Source: Curtobacterium salicis (lineage in GTDB: Bacteria; Actinomycetota; Actinomycetes; Actinomycetales; Microbacteriaceae). Taken from it: DNA of 64,000 nt. Each line of letters starts with the position of its first letter. Position 1 is the first letter of the stretch. A program made the position numbers and the translations under genes. Location: positions 124,001-188,000 of the forward strand of contig NZ_JAAOYO010000002.1 in the NCBI RefSeq assembly GCF_011759505.1, in the 5' to 3' direction. Shown one piece after another: positions 45,871 to 54,799 of this stretch. Below the pieces are notes generated by a model, which was given only the letters and a program-made list of their open reading frames with translations, ran no database searches and had not been told where the DNA came from.

Positions 45871-45887
45871 CTCTACAAGTTGTAGAG
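45871..45887. promoter_or_regulatory. CopY/BlaI-type operator upstream of ycnI-copC
   Basis: CTCTACAA-G-TTGTAGAG is a perfect 17-bp palindrome 19 nt before the ycnI start. Its TACAAGTTGTA core resembles the TACA-Nn-TGTA operators of the CopY/BlaI/MecI family, which control copper genes in several Gram-positives. No regulator of that family is encoded in the window. Confidence 0.65.
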
Positions 45888-45906
45888 AACGGCTCCTGGA
45901 GGAACC

Positions 45907-46659
45907 ATGCAGAAGCGCCTCGCCACCGGCGGTGTCGTGACCCTCGGCGTCGCCGCCGCCATCGTCCTCGGCACCGCGGCCTCGGCCAGCGCCCACGTCG
46001 AGGCCGAAGCGTCGTCGACCGCCGTCAACTCCTACACCACCGTCACGTTCTCCGTGCCGCACGGCTGCGACGGCTCCCCCACCACGAAGCTGCAGTTCCA
46101 CGTCCCCGAGTCCGTGATCGAGGTCACGCCGACGGTGAACCCGAACTGGACCATCACGAAGGCGACCGAGCCCTACACGGCCCCGAGCTCCGCAGCCGGC
46201 GCCGACGAGGACGAGGCCGAAGCGGCCGCCGAGCGCATCACCAGCGTCACGTACACCGCGAAGACCCCGCTCCCCGCCGACGAGCGCGACACCTTCTCGC
46301 TCTCCTTCGCACTGCCCGACGGCAAGGCCGGCGACACCGTCTCGATGCCCGTCTCGCAGACCTGCGAGAAGGGCTCCACCGAGTGGGACCAGGCCACGAA
46401 GGCCGGCCAGGCCGAGCCGGAGCACCCCGCACCGACGATCACGCTGACCGCCGCCGCCGCGGGCGACGACGAGCACGGCACCACCGAGTCGACCGAGCCC
46501 GACGCGGCCACCGCGACGACGGCCTCCAGCTCGTCCACCTCCGCCCCCGCGGACCCGGACCTGGTCGGCCGCTTCCTCGGTCTCGGCGGCCTGCTCCTGG
46601 GTGCCGTCGCACTCGTCGTCTCGGTCGCCGCCTCGCGTCGCCGCGGCAGCAGCAAGTGA
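45907..46659 (+). CDS. ycnI: YcnI-like DUF1775 copper-binding protein
   Basis: The 250 residues have a signal peptide ending ASASA, so the mature chain would begin at H30 (HVEAEASS); YcnI proteins use such an N-terminal His with nearby residues to bind Cu(II). The DUF1775 domain occupies about 30-180, followed by an Asp/Ser/Thr-rich linker, one transmembrane helix and a basic tail. GGAGG precedes the ATG. It is the first gene of a two-gene operon with copC. Confidence 0.9.
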   Translation: MQKRLATGGVVTLGVAAAIVLGTAASASAHVEAEASSTAVNSYTTVTFSVPHGCDGSPTTKLQFHVPESVIEVTPTVNPNWTITKATEPYTAPSSAAGADEDEAEAAAERITSVTYTAKTPLPADERDTFSLSFALPDGKAGDTVSMPVSQTCEKGSTEWDQATKAGQAEPEHPAPTITLTAAAAGDDEHGTTESTEPDAATATTASSSSTSAPADPDLVGRFLGLGGLLLGAVALVVSVAASRRRGSSK

Positions 46660-47348
46660 CCACCGGCACCGAGCACGAGAGCGCCGGGCAGCCGGGCGCG
46701 CGTCCGGCGGTGCGCCGCCGGGTCCGGGCCGGGAGGCTCGGTGCCGGCACGTTGGCCGCGCTCACCCTGGTGGGTGGTGCGGTCCTCGGGCTCGCCGCCC
46801 CCGCGAGCGCGCACAACTACGTCGTCGCCGCGACCCCGGCGTCGAACAGCACCCTGACCGCACTGCCGAAGACGTTCGCCATCACCACGAACGACCGTCT
46901 GCTCGACATCGGCGACACGGACTCCGGGTTCGCGTTCCGCATCGTCGGTCCGGACGGCCGGTACTTCGAGGACGGCTGCGTCGACGTGGAGGGCCCGACG
47001 ATGTCCACCGCGGCCGCCCTCGGGAAGTCCGGCGAGTACCAGGCCGAGTGGCAGATCATCTCGGCCGACGGGCACACCGTGTCGGACTCGTACGACTTCA
47101 CGTGGAAGGCGCCGGCGGGATTCACCCCCGCCACCGGTGCGATGAAGCCACCGACCTGCGCGACCGACGGCAACGGCTCGACCGCCGCGGCCAGCACGAC
47201 GGGCACGGAGTCCGGCGGCACGGCCTCGACGGCCTCCGACGCGCTGTGGATCGGCGCCGGCGGGCTCGTCGTCGTGGCCGCGGTCGTCGCCGTGCTGCTG
47301 CTCGTGCGTCGCCGACCGGCACCCGCCGCTGACGGCGACGACGACTGA
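46656..47348 (+). CDS. copC: CopC-domain copper-binding protein
   Basis: The 230 residues have an N-terminal basic stretch, a signal peptide ending APASA so that mature CopC would begin with H53 (HNYVVAATPAS), the beta-barrel domain (about 53-150, including WQIISADGHTVSDSYDF), a low-complexity linker and a C-terminal transmembrane helix. The GTG start overlaps the ycnI stop by 4 nt (GTGA). No copD follows. Role: copper binding or delivery outside the membrane. Confidence 0.9.
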   Translation: MTTGTEHESAGQPGARPAVRRRVRAGRLGAGTLAALTLVGGAVLGLAAPASAHNYVVAATPASNSTLTALPKTFAITTNDRLLDIGDTDSGFAFRIVGPDGRYFEDGCVDVEGPTMSTAAALGKSGEYQAEWQIISADGHTVSDSYDFTWKAPAGFTPATGAMKPPTCATDGNGSTAAASTTGTESGGTASTASDALWIGAGGLVVVAAVVAVLLLVRRRPAPAADGDDD

Positions 47349-47372
47349 TCGGCGGTTCCCGCCCCGGGAACG

Positions 47373-47409
47373 ACGACGGCCCCGCACCGATGAGGTGCGG
47401 GGCCGTCGT
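47373..47409. terminator. Bidirectional terminator copC / clpP2
   Basis: ACGACGGCCCCGCACC and GGTGCGGGGCCGTCGT form a perfect 16-bp stem with a 5-nt loop, lying between the convergent copC and clpP2 genes. Confidence 0.88.
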
Positions 47410-47420
47410 CCGTCCGGGTG

Positions 47421-48080
47421 CTACTTGACGAGCGCGGGGACGTTCTTGCGGCTGGTGAGGACCTGGTCGATCAGGCCGTACTCCACGGCTTCCTGCGCGG
47501 ACATGATCTTGTCGCGCTCGATGTCGTGGTTGATCTCGGCCGGCGTCTTGTTCGAGTGCTTCGACAGCGTCTCCTCGAGCCAGGTGCGCATGCGGAGGAT
47601 CTCCGCCGCCTGGATCTCGATGTCGGACGCCTGGCCGCCACCCTGCTGGACAGCAGGCTGGTGGATGAGCACGCGGGCGTTCGGGAGCGCCAGGCGCTTG
47701 CCCGGCGTACCGCCGGCCAGGAGCACCGACGCGGCCGAAGCCGCCTGGCCGAGGCAGACCGTCTGGATCTGCGGACGGATGTACTGCATCGTGTCGTAGA
47801 TCGCCGTCATCGCGGTGAACGAGCCACCGGGCGAGTTGATGTACATCACGATGTCGCGGTCGGGGTCCATCGACTCGAGCACGAGCAGCTGGGCCATGAC
47901 GTCGTCGGCCGACGCGTCGTCGACCTGGACACCGAGGAACACGATGCGGTCCTCGAAGAGCTTCGCGTACGGGTCCTGACGCTTGTAGCCGTAGGCCGTG
48001 CGCTCTTCGAAGCTCGGGAGGATGTACCGATCAGAGGGGGCCGGGACGTTCTGCGCGCCACCGAGCATGGGGAGGTGCAT
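47421..48080 (-). CDS. clpP2: ATP-dependent Clp protease proteolytic subunit 2
   Basis: Serine protease subunit forming a mixed tetradecamer with ClpP1. The 219 residues have [13 protein letters not shown], the nucleophile Ser in [13 protein letters not shown], and the catalytic His in RVLIHQPA. It lies 26 nt downstream of clpP1 and they are probably cotranscribed. Confidence 0.96.
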   Translation of the reverse strand: MHLPMLGGAQNVPAPSDRYILPSFEERTAYGYKRQDPYAKLFEDRIVFLGVQVDDASADDVMAQLLVLESMDPDRDIVMYINSPGGSFTAMTAIYDTMQYIRPQIQTVCLGQAASAASVLLAGGTPGKRLALPNARVLIHQPAVQQGGGQASDIEIQAAEILRMRTWLEETLSKHSNKTPAEINHDIERDKIMSAQEAVEYGLIDQVLTSRKNVPALVK

Positions 48081-48106
48081 TCTCGTTTCCTTTTCTTCGG
48101 TGGTGA

Positions 48107-48736
48107 TCAGGACTGGGCGTCGGGCTCGGCCGCAGGGGTCTGCGTCTCGCCGTCGTTGACGGTTCCGCCACCACCGACGACCTCGGCGGACGAGGCGCGC
48201 AGGTGGTCGACGAAGCCGTACTCCAGGGCCTCCTGTGCCGAGAACCAGTTGTCGCGGTCGTTGTCCTTGAGGATCTGCTCGATGGACTTGCCGGTCTGCT
48301 CGGCGGTCAGCTCGGCCATCCGCTGCTTCATGTCGAGGATGACCTTCGCCTGCGTCTGGATGTCGGCGGCGGTACCACCGAAGCCACCGGACGGCTGGTG
48401 CAGGAGCACGCGCGCGTTCGGCGTGATGTAGCGCTTGCCGGGCGTGCCGGACGAGAGCAGGAACTGCCCCATCGAGGCGGCGAGGCCGATGCCCACCGTG
48501 ACGATGTCGTTCGGCACGAACTGCATCGTGTCGTAGATCGCCATGCCGGCGGTGATCGAGCCACCGGGCGAGTTGATGTAGAGGTAGATGTCCTTCTCAG
48601 GGTCCTCGGCGGCGAGCAGCAGCAGCTTGGCTGCGATCTCGTTCGAGTTGTCGTCGCGGACCTCGGAGCCGAGCCACACGATCCGGTCTCTCAGAAGGCG
48701 GTCAAAAACACTGGGGTTCAGTGTTGCTTCGGCCAT
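48107..48736 (-). CDS. clpP1: ATP-dependent Clp protease proteolytic subunit 1
   Basis: Partner of ClpP2. The 209 residues have [12 protein letters not shown]88 ([11 protein letters not shown]) and H113 ([14 protein letters not shown]) of the catalytic triad. The C-terminus has a short Gly/Pro-rich tail. ATG 48736 is selected because GGGAG is nearby and because the longer frame upstream has no family similarity. Confidence 0.96.
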   Translation of the reverse strand: MAEATLNPSVFDRLLRDRIVWLGSEVRDDNSNEIAAKLLLLAAEDPEKDIYLYINSPGGSITAGMAIYDTMQFVPNDIVTVGIGLAASMGQFLLSSGTPGKRYITPNARVLLHQPSGGFGGTAADIQTQAKVILDMKQRMAELTAEQTGKSIEQILKDNDRDNWFSAQEALEYGFVDHLRASSAEVVGGGGTVNDGETQTPAAEPDAQS

Positions 48737-48856
48737 GGAAAAGCTCCCGTTCAGTTGTCGCTTGTTGTCGAACTTATCGGTTGCAACGCACGTGGTCTCC
48801 TGTGTTCGCTGTCGGCGGTCAGCAGGACAGGGAACGCGGTCAGGACGTGCGGGGAA

Positions 48857-48902
48857 ACGAACGGGAGGCACGGCGCCAGCTGGCACCGTGCCTCCCGTTC
48901 GT
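48857..48902 (-). terminator. tig terminator
   Basis: ACGAACGGGAGGCACGG pairs perfectly with CCGTGCCTCCCGTTCGT; the middle GCCA/TGGC extends the stem. It starts 15 nt past the tig stop, so clpP1-clpP2 probably have their own promoter in 48737-48856. Confidence 0.85.
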
Positions 48903-48916
48903 GCGGATGGTCGCGA

Positions 48917-50272
48917 CTACTTCGCGTCGGCCTCGGCCGACTCGTCGTCGGTCTCGGTCGACTCGTCGTCCGCGACGATCTCGTCGTCATCGGCGACACC
49001 CGCGGTGAACGCGGAGAGGTCGACCGGGTTGCCGGCGGTGTCCTTCACGGTGACCTTCGACAGGACCGTGGCGACGGCCTTGGAACGAGCGACCTCGCCG
49101 ACCATGCCGGGGATCTGACCGTTCTGGTCGATGACCTTGATGAACTCGGCCGGCTCCATGCCGTACTGCGCAGCGGCCTGGATCAGGTACTGCGTGAGCT
49201 CTTCCTGCGAGACCTGGATCTGCTCCTTCTCGGCGATGGAGTCGAGGAGGATCTGCGAGCGGAAGGCCTTCTCGCTGGACTCAGCGACCTCCTTGCGGTG
49301 CTCGTCGTCCTCCAGACGGTTCTCCTGCTCGAGGTGACGGTGCACCTCGTCCTCGATGAGCTTCTCCGAGATCGGGATCTCGACCGAGTCGAGGAGCTGC
49401 TCGACGAGCTTGTCGCGTGCCGCAGCGCCCTGGCTGAAGGTCTTCGACTTCGCGATCTGCTCCTTGAGGTCCGCCTTGAGCTCGTCGAGGGTGTCGAACT
49501 GGCTCGCGATCTGGGCGAACTCGTCGTCGGCGTCGGGGAGCTCGCGCTCCTTGACGGCGGTGACGGTCACGGCGATCTGGGCGGTCTCGCCCTCGCGGTC
49601 GCCACCGACGAGCTTCGACTCGAAGGTGGTGGACTCGCCGGCGGTGAGGGACTCGAGCGCCTCGTCGATGCCCTCGAGCAGGTCGCCCGAACCGATCTCG
49701 TAGGAGACGCCGGTGGCCGAGTCGACCTCGTCGTCACCGATGGTGGCGGTCAGGTCGAGCTGGGCGAAGTCGCCCGAGGTGGCCGGACGGTCCACGGTCA
49801 CGAGGGTGCCGAAGCGCGTGCGGAGGTTCTGCAGCTCTTCGTCGATCTCGTCGTCGGAGACCTCGACCTCGTCGACCACGAGCTCGAAGGAGCTGTAGTC
49901 GGGCAGGTCGAACTCGGGACGGACGTCGACCTCGAAGGTGAGGACGAGGTCGCCGGTGAAGTCCTTGACGTTCGGGAGCTCGGCGACGTCGGCCTCGGCG
50001 CGGCCGAGGATGCGGAGCTCCTGCTCGTCCACCGCCTGGCGGTAGAAGGTGTCGATCGCGTCGCCGACGGCGTGGTTCAGGACCTCGCCCCGACCGACGC
50101 GCTGATCGACGATCGCCGGCGGGACCTTGCCCTTGCGGAAGCCGGGGATGTTGATCTGCTCTGCGATGTGCTTGTACGCGTGGTCGATGCTCGGCTTGAG
50201 ATCTTCCGGCGTCACGTTCACGGTGAGCTTGACGCGGGTGTCGCTCACCTTGTCGACGGTGCTGGTGGCCAA
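48917..50272 (-). CDS. tig: Trigger factor
   Basis: Ribosome-bound chaperone with prolyl isomerase activity. The 451 residues have the ribosome-binding tail [16 protein letters not shown] near residue 40, an FKBP-type domain around 155-240, the alpha-helical C-terminal domain and an acidic C-terminal extension (about 430-451). The start is TTG at 50272, set by AGGAG 8 nt upstream; no in-frame ATG or GTG fits as well. Confidence 0.96.
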   Translation of the reverse strand: MATSTVDKVSDTRVKLTVNVTPEDLKPSIDHAYKHIAEQINIPGFRKGKVPPAIVDQRVGRGEVLNHAVGDAIDTFYRQAVDEQELRILGRAEADVAELPNVKDFTGDLVLTFEVDVRPEFDLPDYSSFELVVDEVEVSDDEIDEELQNLRTRFGTLVTVDRPATSGDFAQLDLTATIGDDEVDSATGVSYEIGSGDLLEGIDEALESLTAGESTTFESKLVGGDREGETAQIAVTVTAVKERELPDADDEFAQIASQFDTLDELKADLKEQIAKSKTFSQGAAARDKLVEQLLDSVEIPISEKLIEDEVHRHLEQENRLEDDEHRKEVAESSEKAFRSQILLDSIAEKEQIQVSQEELTQYLIQAAAQYGMEPAEFIKVIDQNGQIPGMVGEVARSKAVATVLSKVTVKDTAGNPVDLSAFTAGVADDDEIVADDESTETDDESAEADAK

Positions 50273-50311
50273 GGGATGTTCTCCTGTTGGTTGACGTTCG
50301 ATGTGACCTGG

Positions 50312-50385
50312 TCGGGGCGACAGGATTTGAACCTGCGACCTCCCGCTCCCAAAGCGGGCGCTCTACCAAGCTGAGCTACGCCCCG
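50312..50385 (-). tRNA. tRNA-Pro(TGG)
   Basis: A 74-nt cloverleaf on the minus strand: acceptor CGGGGCG/CGCCCCG, D arm TAGCTCAGCTTGGTAGAGC, anticodon stem CCCGC/GCGGG with loop TTTGGGA (anticodon TGG), T arm CAGGTTCAAATCCTG and discriminator A. CCA is not encoded. Confidence 0.97.
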
Positions 50386-50512
50386 GTACGAGGGCCAGGA
50401 TCGTCGCGTGCGCCGTTCAGCGCGCGGGCAGGACGAGTCCAGCCCAGCGACCTCGACGAGTCTAGCGGGCTCCGGGTGCACGATCCCCGGTAGGACTCCC
50501 GGTTGTGGGAAG

Positions 50513-50776
50513 TCAGTCGTCCGCGGCCCGTCGCAGACCCCGTCGCCACTGAACCCCGACGACGACCTGGACGGCCAGCGCGGCGACAGCCAGCAGCAGT
50601 CCGGCGACGATCCGCCACACGTGCAACAGCGCGTGCCAGGGTTGCGCCTGCGGGTCGCCGAACAGCTCCGGGCGGAGCGAGAACACCACCGCGGCGACGG
50701 CCACCAGCACGTAGGAGAACACCCGGGATCGCCTGATCGTGCGCTGCGACGACTCGTCCGGCGGCGGCAGGATCAT
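50513..50776 (-). CDS. Small two-helix membrane protein
   Basis: An 87-residue protein beginning MILPPPDESSQRTIRRSR, with two hydrophobic helices (about 21-38 and 55-74) and a basic C-terminus (QWRRGLRRAADD). Function unknown. It lies between tRNA-Pro and tRNA-Gly and diverges from the latter. GC-skewed third positions and the helix pattern support it, but no family was recognised. Confidence 0.65.
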   Translation of the reverse strand: MILPPPDESSQRTIRRSRVFSYVLVAVAAVVFSLRPELFGDPQAQPWHALLHVWRIVAGLLLAVAALAVQVVVGVQWRRGLRRAADD

Positions 50777-50829
50777 GGGGGTGTCGTTCGTCCGGTATGG
50801 TGGTGGGGCTGCGACACGTGCGCAGGCGC

Positions 50830-50903
50830 GGGGATGTAGCTCAATGGTAGAGCCCCAGTCTTCCAAACTGGCTACGCGGGTTCGATTCCCGTCATCCCCT
50901 CCA
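50830..50903 (+). tRNA. tRNA-Gly(TCC)
   Basis: A cloverleaf on the plus strand: acceptor GGGGATG/CATCCCC, D arm TAGCTCAATGGTAGAGC, anticodon stem CCAGT/ACTGG with loop CTTCCAA (anticodon TCC), T arm CGGGTTCGATTCCCG, discriminator T and an encoded CCA (50901-50903). Confidence 0.97.
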
Positions 50904-51016
50904 CTTCCCCCTCCGCAGGCTGCCTGACCGGCGCCCCTCGTCGTGCGCCCGCGCCGGCACGGACGACCGTCGTTCCCGCGGACGGTTCCGTCACGCGCGA
51001 CTCCGGACGGCCCGGC

Positions 51017-51076
51017 TTGACATCCGACTGGCACGGTCCCTATCGTCATGGAATCGATTCCATGGAATCGATTCCA
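51017..51076 (+). promoter_or_regulatory. rbs promoter with two tandem RbsR operators
   Basis: TTGACA (51017-51022), an 18-nt spacer and TATCGT (51041-51046) form the promoter. Directly after the -10 come two perfect 14-bp palindromes TGGAATCGATTCCA at 51049-51062 and 51063-51076, abutting each other, with the central CG of LacI-family operators. They cover the transcription start, so RbsR should repress by steric block and its own gene is first in the operon. Confidence 0.88.
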
Positions 51077-51102
51077 CGACTCGCCCAACGGAGTGCTCAC
51101 CG

Positions 51103-52161
51103 ATGAACACCGTCACCATCAAGGACGTCGCCGCCCGCGCCGGCGTCTCCGCAGCGACGGCGTCCCGCGTGCTCTCCGGCAACGCAGCCACCAGTGAAGA
51201 GTCCCGTCGGGCGGTCGAGCAGGCCGCGAAGGACCTCGACTTCCGCCCGAACCTGCAGGCTCGCGCGCTCCGCTCCACCCGGTCGGACACGATCGGCCTG
51301 CTGGTCTCCGACGTCCGCAACCCGTTCTTCGCCGACCTCGCCCACACGATCGAGCAAGCGGCGCTCGCCGAGGGCTACGTCACCCTCCTCGGCAACGCGA
51401 ACGAGCGCGCCGACCAGCAGAACCGGTACCTCGACACCCTCATCGCCCGCCGGGTCGACGGCGTGATCGTCGCACCGCAGGGCAACGACACCGGCACCGT
51501 GCAGCAGCTCGTCGACCGTGAGGTCCCCACCGTCTTCGTCGACCGCGTGATCCCGGGCATCGACGTCCCGAGCGTCACGACCGACAGCAGCACCGGCATC
51601 CGGCAGACCGTCGAGCACCTCGCCGCCCTCGGCCACACCCGCATCGGGTACATCGCCGGCCCGCAGAGCGTCTCGACCGGCCGGGAGCGCTTCACCGCCT
51701 ACCAGGACGCCGTCGCCGCAGCCGGACTGAGCGACGACCCCGACCTCATCGTCTTCGGTGACTTCCAGGCAGCGTCCGGCTCGGCCGGGGTCACCACGCT
51801 GCTGCAGCTCGCCGACCCGCCGACCGCGATCTTCGCCGCGGACAGCCTGATGGCGGTCGGCGCGATCGCGATCCTGAACCGCCTCGGGCTCCGACTCGGC
51901 CAGGACATCGCCCTGGTCGCCTTCGACGACATCGAGTGGTTCTCGCTCCTCGAGCCCGCGCTCTCCGTCGTCGCCCACAGTGTGGAGGACATGGGCCGCG
52001 TCGCCGTGGGCCTCCTCCGCGACGTGATCGACGGCGGCAGTCCCGAGTCCGTCCGTCTGCCGAGCGAACTCATCGTCCGCGCCTCCTCGGCCACCCCCAT
52101 CCGACCCGCCCGGCAGGCCGCATCGTCGCACCCCGCCGCCCAGCAGCACCCGGAGAACTGA
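51103..52161 (+). CDS. rbsR: LacI family ribose operon repressor
   Basis: The 352 residues have the LacI HTH (TIKDVAARAGVSAATASRVLSGN) with hinge helix, and a periplasmic-binding-protein-like effector domain (FFADLAHTIEQAA). It is the first gene of the rbs operon and the two upstream operators are probably its own, giving autoregulation and induction by ribose or a derivative. rbsA starts 2 nt after its stop. Confidence 0.92.
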   Translation: MNTVTIKDVAARAGVSAATASRVLSGNAATSEESRRAVEQAAKDLDFRPNLQARALRSTRSDTIGLLVSDVRNPFFADLAHTIEQAALAEGYVTLLGNANERADQQNRYLDTLIARRVDGVIVAPQGNDTGTVQQLVDREVPTVFVDRVIPGIDVPSVTTDSSTGIRQTVEHLAALGHTRIGYIAGPQSVSTGRERFTAYQDAVAAAGLSDDPDLIVFGDFQAASGSAGVTTLLQLADPPTAIFAADSLMAVGAIAILNRLGLRLGQDIALVAFDDIEWFSLLEPALSVVAHSVEDMGRVAVGLLRDVIDGGSPESVRLPSELIVRASSATPIRPARQAASSHPAAQQHPEN

Positions 52162-52162
52162 C

Positions 52163-53674
52163 ATGGCTCAGACCCCCCTCCTCACCCTCGACCGCGTCAG
52201 CAAGTCCTTCGGTCCGGTCCAGGTCATCACCGACGTCACAGTCGACGTCCACGCCGGGAAGGTCCAGGTCCTCCTGGGCGAGAACGGCGCCGGCAAGTCG
52301 ACGCTCATCAAGATGATGTCCGGCATCCACCAGCCCGACGGCGGACGGATCCTGGTCGACGGAGCCGAGGTGAGCCTCCCGACCGTCACGGCCGCGGAGC
52401 GGCTCGGCATCGCGACGATCCACCAGGAACTCAACCTGGTCGGCTCGCTCAGCGTCGCAGAGAACGTGATGATGGGCCGGATCCCGACGCGCTTCGGGCT
52501 GGTCGACCGGAAGACGCTCCGCCGTCAGGCCGAGGCCGCGCTCGCGGTGATCGGGCTCGACGTCGACGTCGACACCCCCGTCGGCGAGCTCGGCATCGCC
52601 CGCCAGCAGCTGGTCGAGATCGCGAAGGCGCTCAGCGTGGAGGCCCGCATCCTGATCCTCGACGAACCCACCGCCGCGCTCACCCGCCACGAGACCGAGG
52701 CCCTGTTCCGGGTGGTCGCGGACCTCCGCGCCCGGGGCGTCGGGATGCTCTTCATCAGCCACCACCTCGACGAGATCGCCGAGATCGGCGACACCGTCGC
52801 CGTGCTCCGCGACGGGCACTTCGTCGCCGAGGTCCCGGCATCGACCCCGGAGGACGAACTCGTCCGCCTCATGGTCGGCCGGAGCATCGAGGAGCAGTAC
52901 CCGACCGGCAGCGCCGTCGTCGACCGTGCCGACCCGGTCCTGCGGGTCGAGCACCTCACCGCCTCCGGACGCTTCCAGGACGTCTCCTTCGACGTGCACG
53001 CCGGTGAGATCGTCGGCATCTCCGGACTCGTCGGCGCCGGTCGGACGGAACTGGTCCGGGCGATCGCCGGAGCGGACGGCTACGACAGCGGCACGGTCAC
53101 GGTCCGTGGGCGCACGCTCGGCAAGGGCAGCGTCGCCGGGGCGATCCGCGCCGGCATCGGTCACGTGCCGGAGGACCGCAAGGGCCAGGGCCTGGTGCTC
53201 GGCGCCTCGGTCAACGACAACCTCGGGTACGCCACGCTGGCCTCGAGCGCCCGCGGCGGACTCGTCGACTTCGCCGGACAGAAGCAGCGCGCCGAACAGG
53301 TCGCCACCCGACTCCGGATCCGGATGCACGACATCGACCAGCCGATCGGCTCGCTCTCCGGCGGCAACCAGCAGAAGGCCGTCTTCGGGCGCTGGATCCT
53401 GGCCGGCTCGAGCGTGCTCCTGCTCGACGAACCCACCCGTGGCGTCGACGTCGGCGCGAAGGTCGAGATCTACGAACTCGTCAACGCCATCACCGCCGCC
53501 GGGGGTGCCGTCGTCATGGTGTCGAGCGAACTGCCCGAGGTGCTCGGCATGAGCGACCGGATCCTCGTGATGCGCGACGGCCGGATCGCCGGCGAACTCG
53601 ACGGTGCCGACGCCACCGAGGACGCCGTGATGACCCTCGCCGCTCGCGACGCCCCGGACGCCGACGCCGCCTGA
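52163..53674 (+). CDS. rbsA: Ribose ABC transporter ATPase
   Basis: The 503 residues contain two ABC domains: domain 1 with Walker A GENGAGKST near residue 38 and Walker B LILDEPTAAL; domain 2 with degenerate P-loop GLVGAGRTE and signature LSGGNQQK near 390, which is the RbsA/MglA pattern. It energises the RbsC channel. Confidence 0.94.
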   Translation: MAQTPLLTLDRVSKSFGPVQVITDVTVDVHAGKVQVLLGENGAGKSTLIKMMSGIHQPDGGRILVDGAEVSLPTVTAAERLGIATIHQELNLVGSLSVAENVMMGRIPTRFGLVDRKTLRRQAEAALAVIGLDVDVDTPVGELGIARQQLVEIAKALSVEARILILDEPTAALTRHETEALFRVVADLRARGVGMLFISHHLDEIAEIGDTVAVLRDGHFVAEVPASTPEDELVRLMVGRSIEEQYPTGSAVVDRADPVLRVEHLTASGRFQDVSFDVHAGEIVGISGLVGAGRTELVRAIAGADGYDSGTVTVRGRTLGKGSVAGAIRAGIGHVPEDRKGQGLVLGASVNDNLGYATLASSARGGLVDFAGQKQRAEQVATRLRIRMHDIDQPIGSLSGGNQQKAVFGRWILAGSSVLLLDEPTRGVDVGAKVEIYELVNAITAAGGAVVMVSSELPEVLGMSDRILVMRDGRIAGELDGADATEDAVMTLAARDAPDADAA

Positions 53675-53771
53675 GCCGCCGGTCGCCCGAGCGACTCCTC
53701 CCGCACGGCCCCGCGCGGCCGCGCGCCCTCCCCCGCGTACAGCGCAGTACCCACCAGAAAGCACAAGCCGC

Positions 53772-54743
53772 ATGTCATCGACCACTGCGAAGGCCCCGAC
53801 CCGGTCCTTCTCGTTCACGAAGTTCCTGGCGAACAACGGCGCCCTCGTCGGCCTCGTCGTCCTCTGCATCGCCCTCTTCATCGCGACGCCGGACTTCCTC
53901 ACCGGCCGCAACATCCTCAACATCGGCATCCAGGTGTCGACCGTGGCCGTGCTCGCGTTCGGTGTCACGTTCGTCATCGTCGCCGGCGGCATCGACCTGT
54001 CGGTCGGCTCGGTCGCCGCACTGTCGGCGATGGTCTCGGCGTGGTTCTTCGCGACGGCGGGGCTGCCCGGCTGGCTCGCCCTCGTCGGCGGGCTCGTCGC
54101 GGGACTCGTCACCGGTGTCGTGAACGGCCTGGCGAGCGCCTACGGCAAGCTGCCGTCCTTCATCGCGACCCTCGCGATGCTCAGCGTCGCCCGCGGCCTG
54201 ACGCTCGTGCTCTCCGACGGCAAGCCGGTGCCGACCTCGCCCCAGGTGTCGTTCCTCGGCGGGGACATCGGACCCGTCCCGGTGCCGATCATCGTCCTCG
54301 TGGTCGCCGCCCTGATCGCGTCCTTCATCCTCAACCGCACCGTGATCGGCCGGAGCATGTACGCCGTCGGCGGCAACGCCGAAGCGGCACGGCTGTCGGG
54401 CCTCCCGGTCAAGCGCATCGTGGTCGTCGTGTTCGGCCTGTCCGGTCTCTTCGCCGCGCTCGCCGGTCTGCTGCTGGCAGGTCGGCTCGACTCGGCGCAG
54501 CCGCAGGCCGCCAGCGGGTACGAGCTCGACGCGATCGCATCGGTCGTCATCGGTGGCGCCTCGCTCGCCGGCGGTGTCGGTCGGATCTCGGGCACGTTCA
54601 TCGGTGCGCTCGTCCTCGTCGTGATCCGCAACGGCCTGAACCTGCTCAACGTCAGCTCGTTCTGGCAGCAGGTCGTCATCGGCCTGGTCATCGCGGTCGC
54701 CGTCGGTTTCGACGTGCTGCGCCGCAAGACGCGCAGCAGCTGA
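53772..54743 (+). CDS. rbsC: Ribose ABC transporter permease
   Basis: The 323 residues have about eight to ten hydrophobic helices, the motif GGIDLSVGSV near residue 75 and the ANRTVIGRSMYAVGGN-type EAA loop. The gene starts 97 nt after rbsA; nothing else is visible in that gap. Confidence 0.93.
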   Translation: MSSTTAKAPTRSFSFTKFLANNGALVGLVVLCIALFIATPDFLTGRNILNIGIQVSTVAVLAFGVTFVIVAGGIDLSVGSVAALSAMVSAWFFATAGLPGWLALVGGLVAGLVTGVVNGLASAYGKLPSFIATLAMLSVARGLTLVLSDGKPVPTSPQVSFLGGDIGPVPVPIIVLVVAALIASFILNRTVIGRSMYAVGGNAEAARLSGLPVKRIVVVVFGLSGLFAALAGLLLAGRLDSAQPQAASGYELDAIASVVIGGASLAGGVGRISGTFIGALVLVVIRNGLNLLNVSSFWQQVVIGLVIAVAVGFDVLRRKTRSS

Positions 54744-54799
54744 CGCGCACTCCTCTCCGCTTCCTCTTCCCCCACTCCCCCTCCACAAAGGAACCAACG

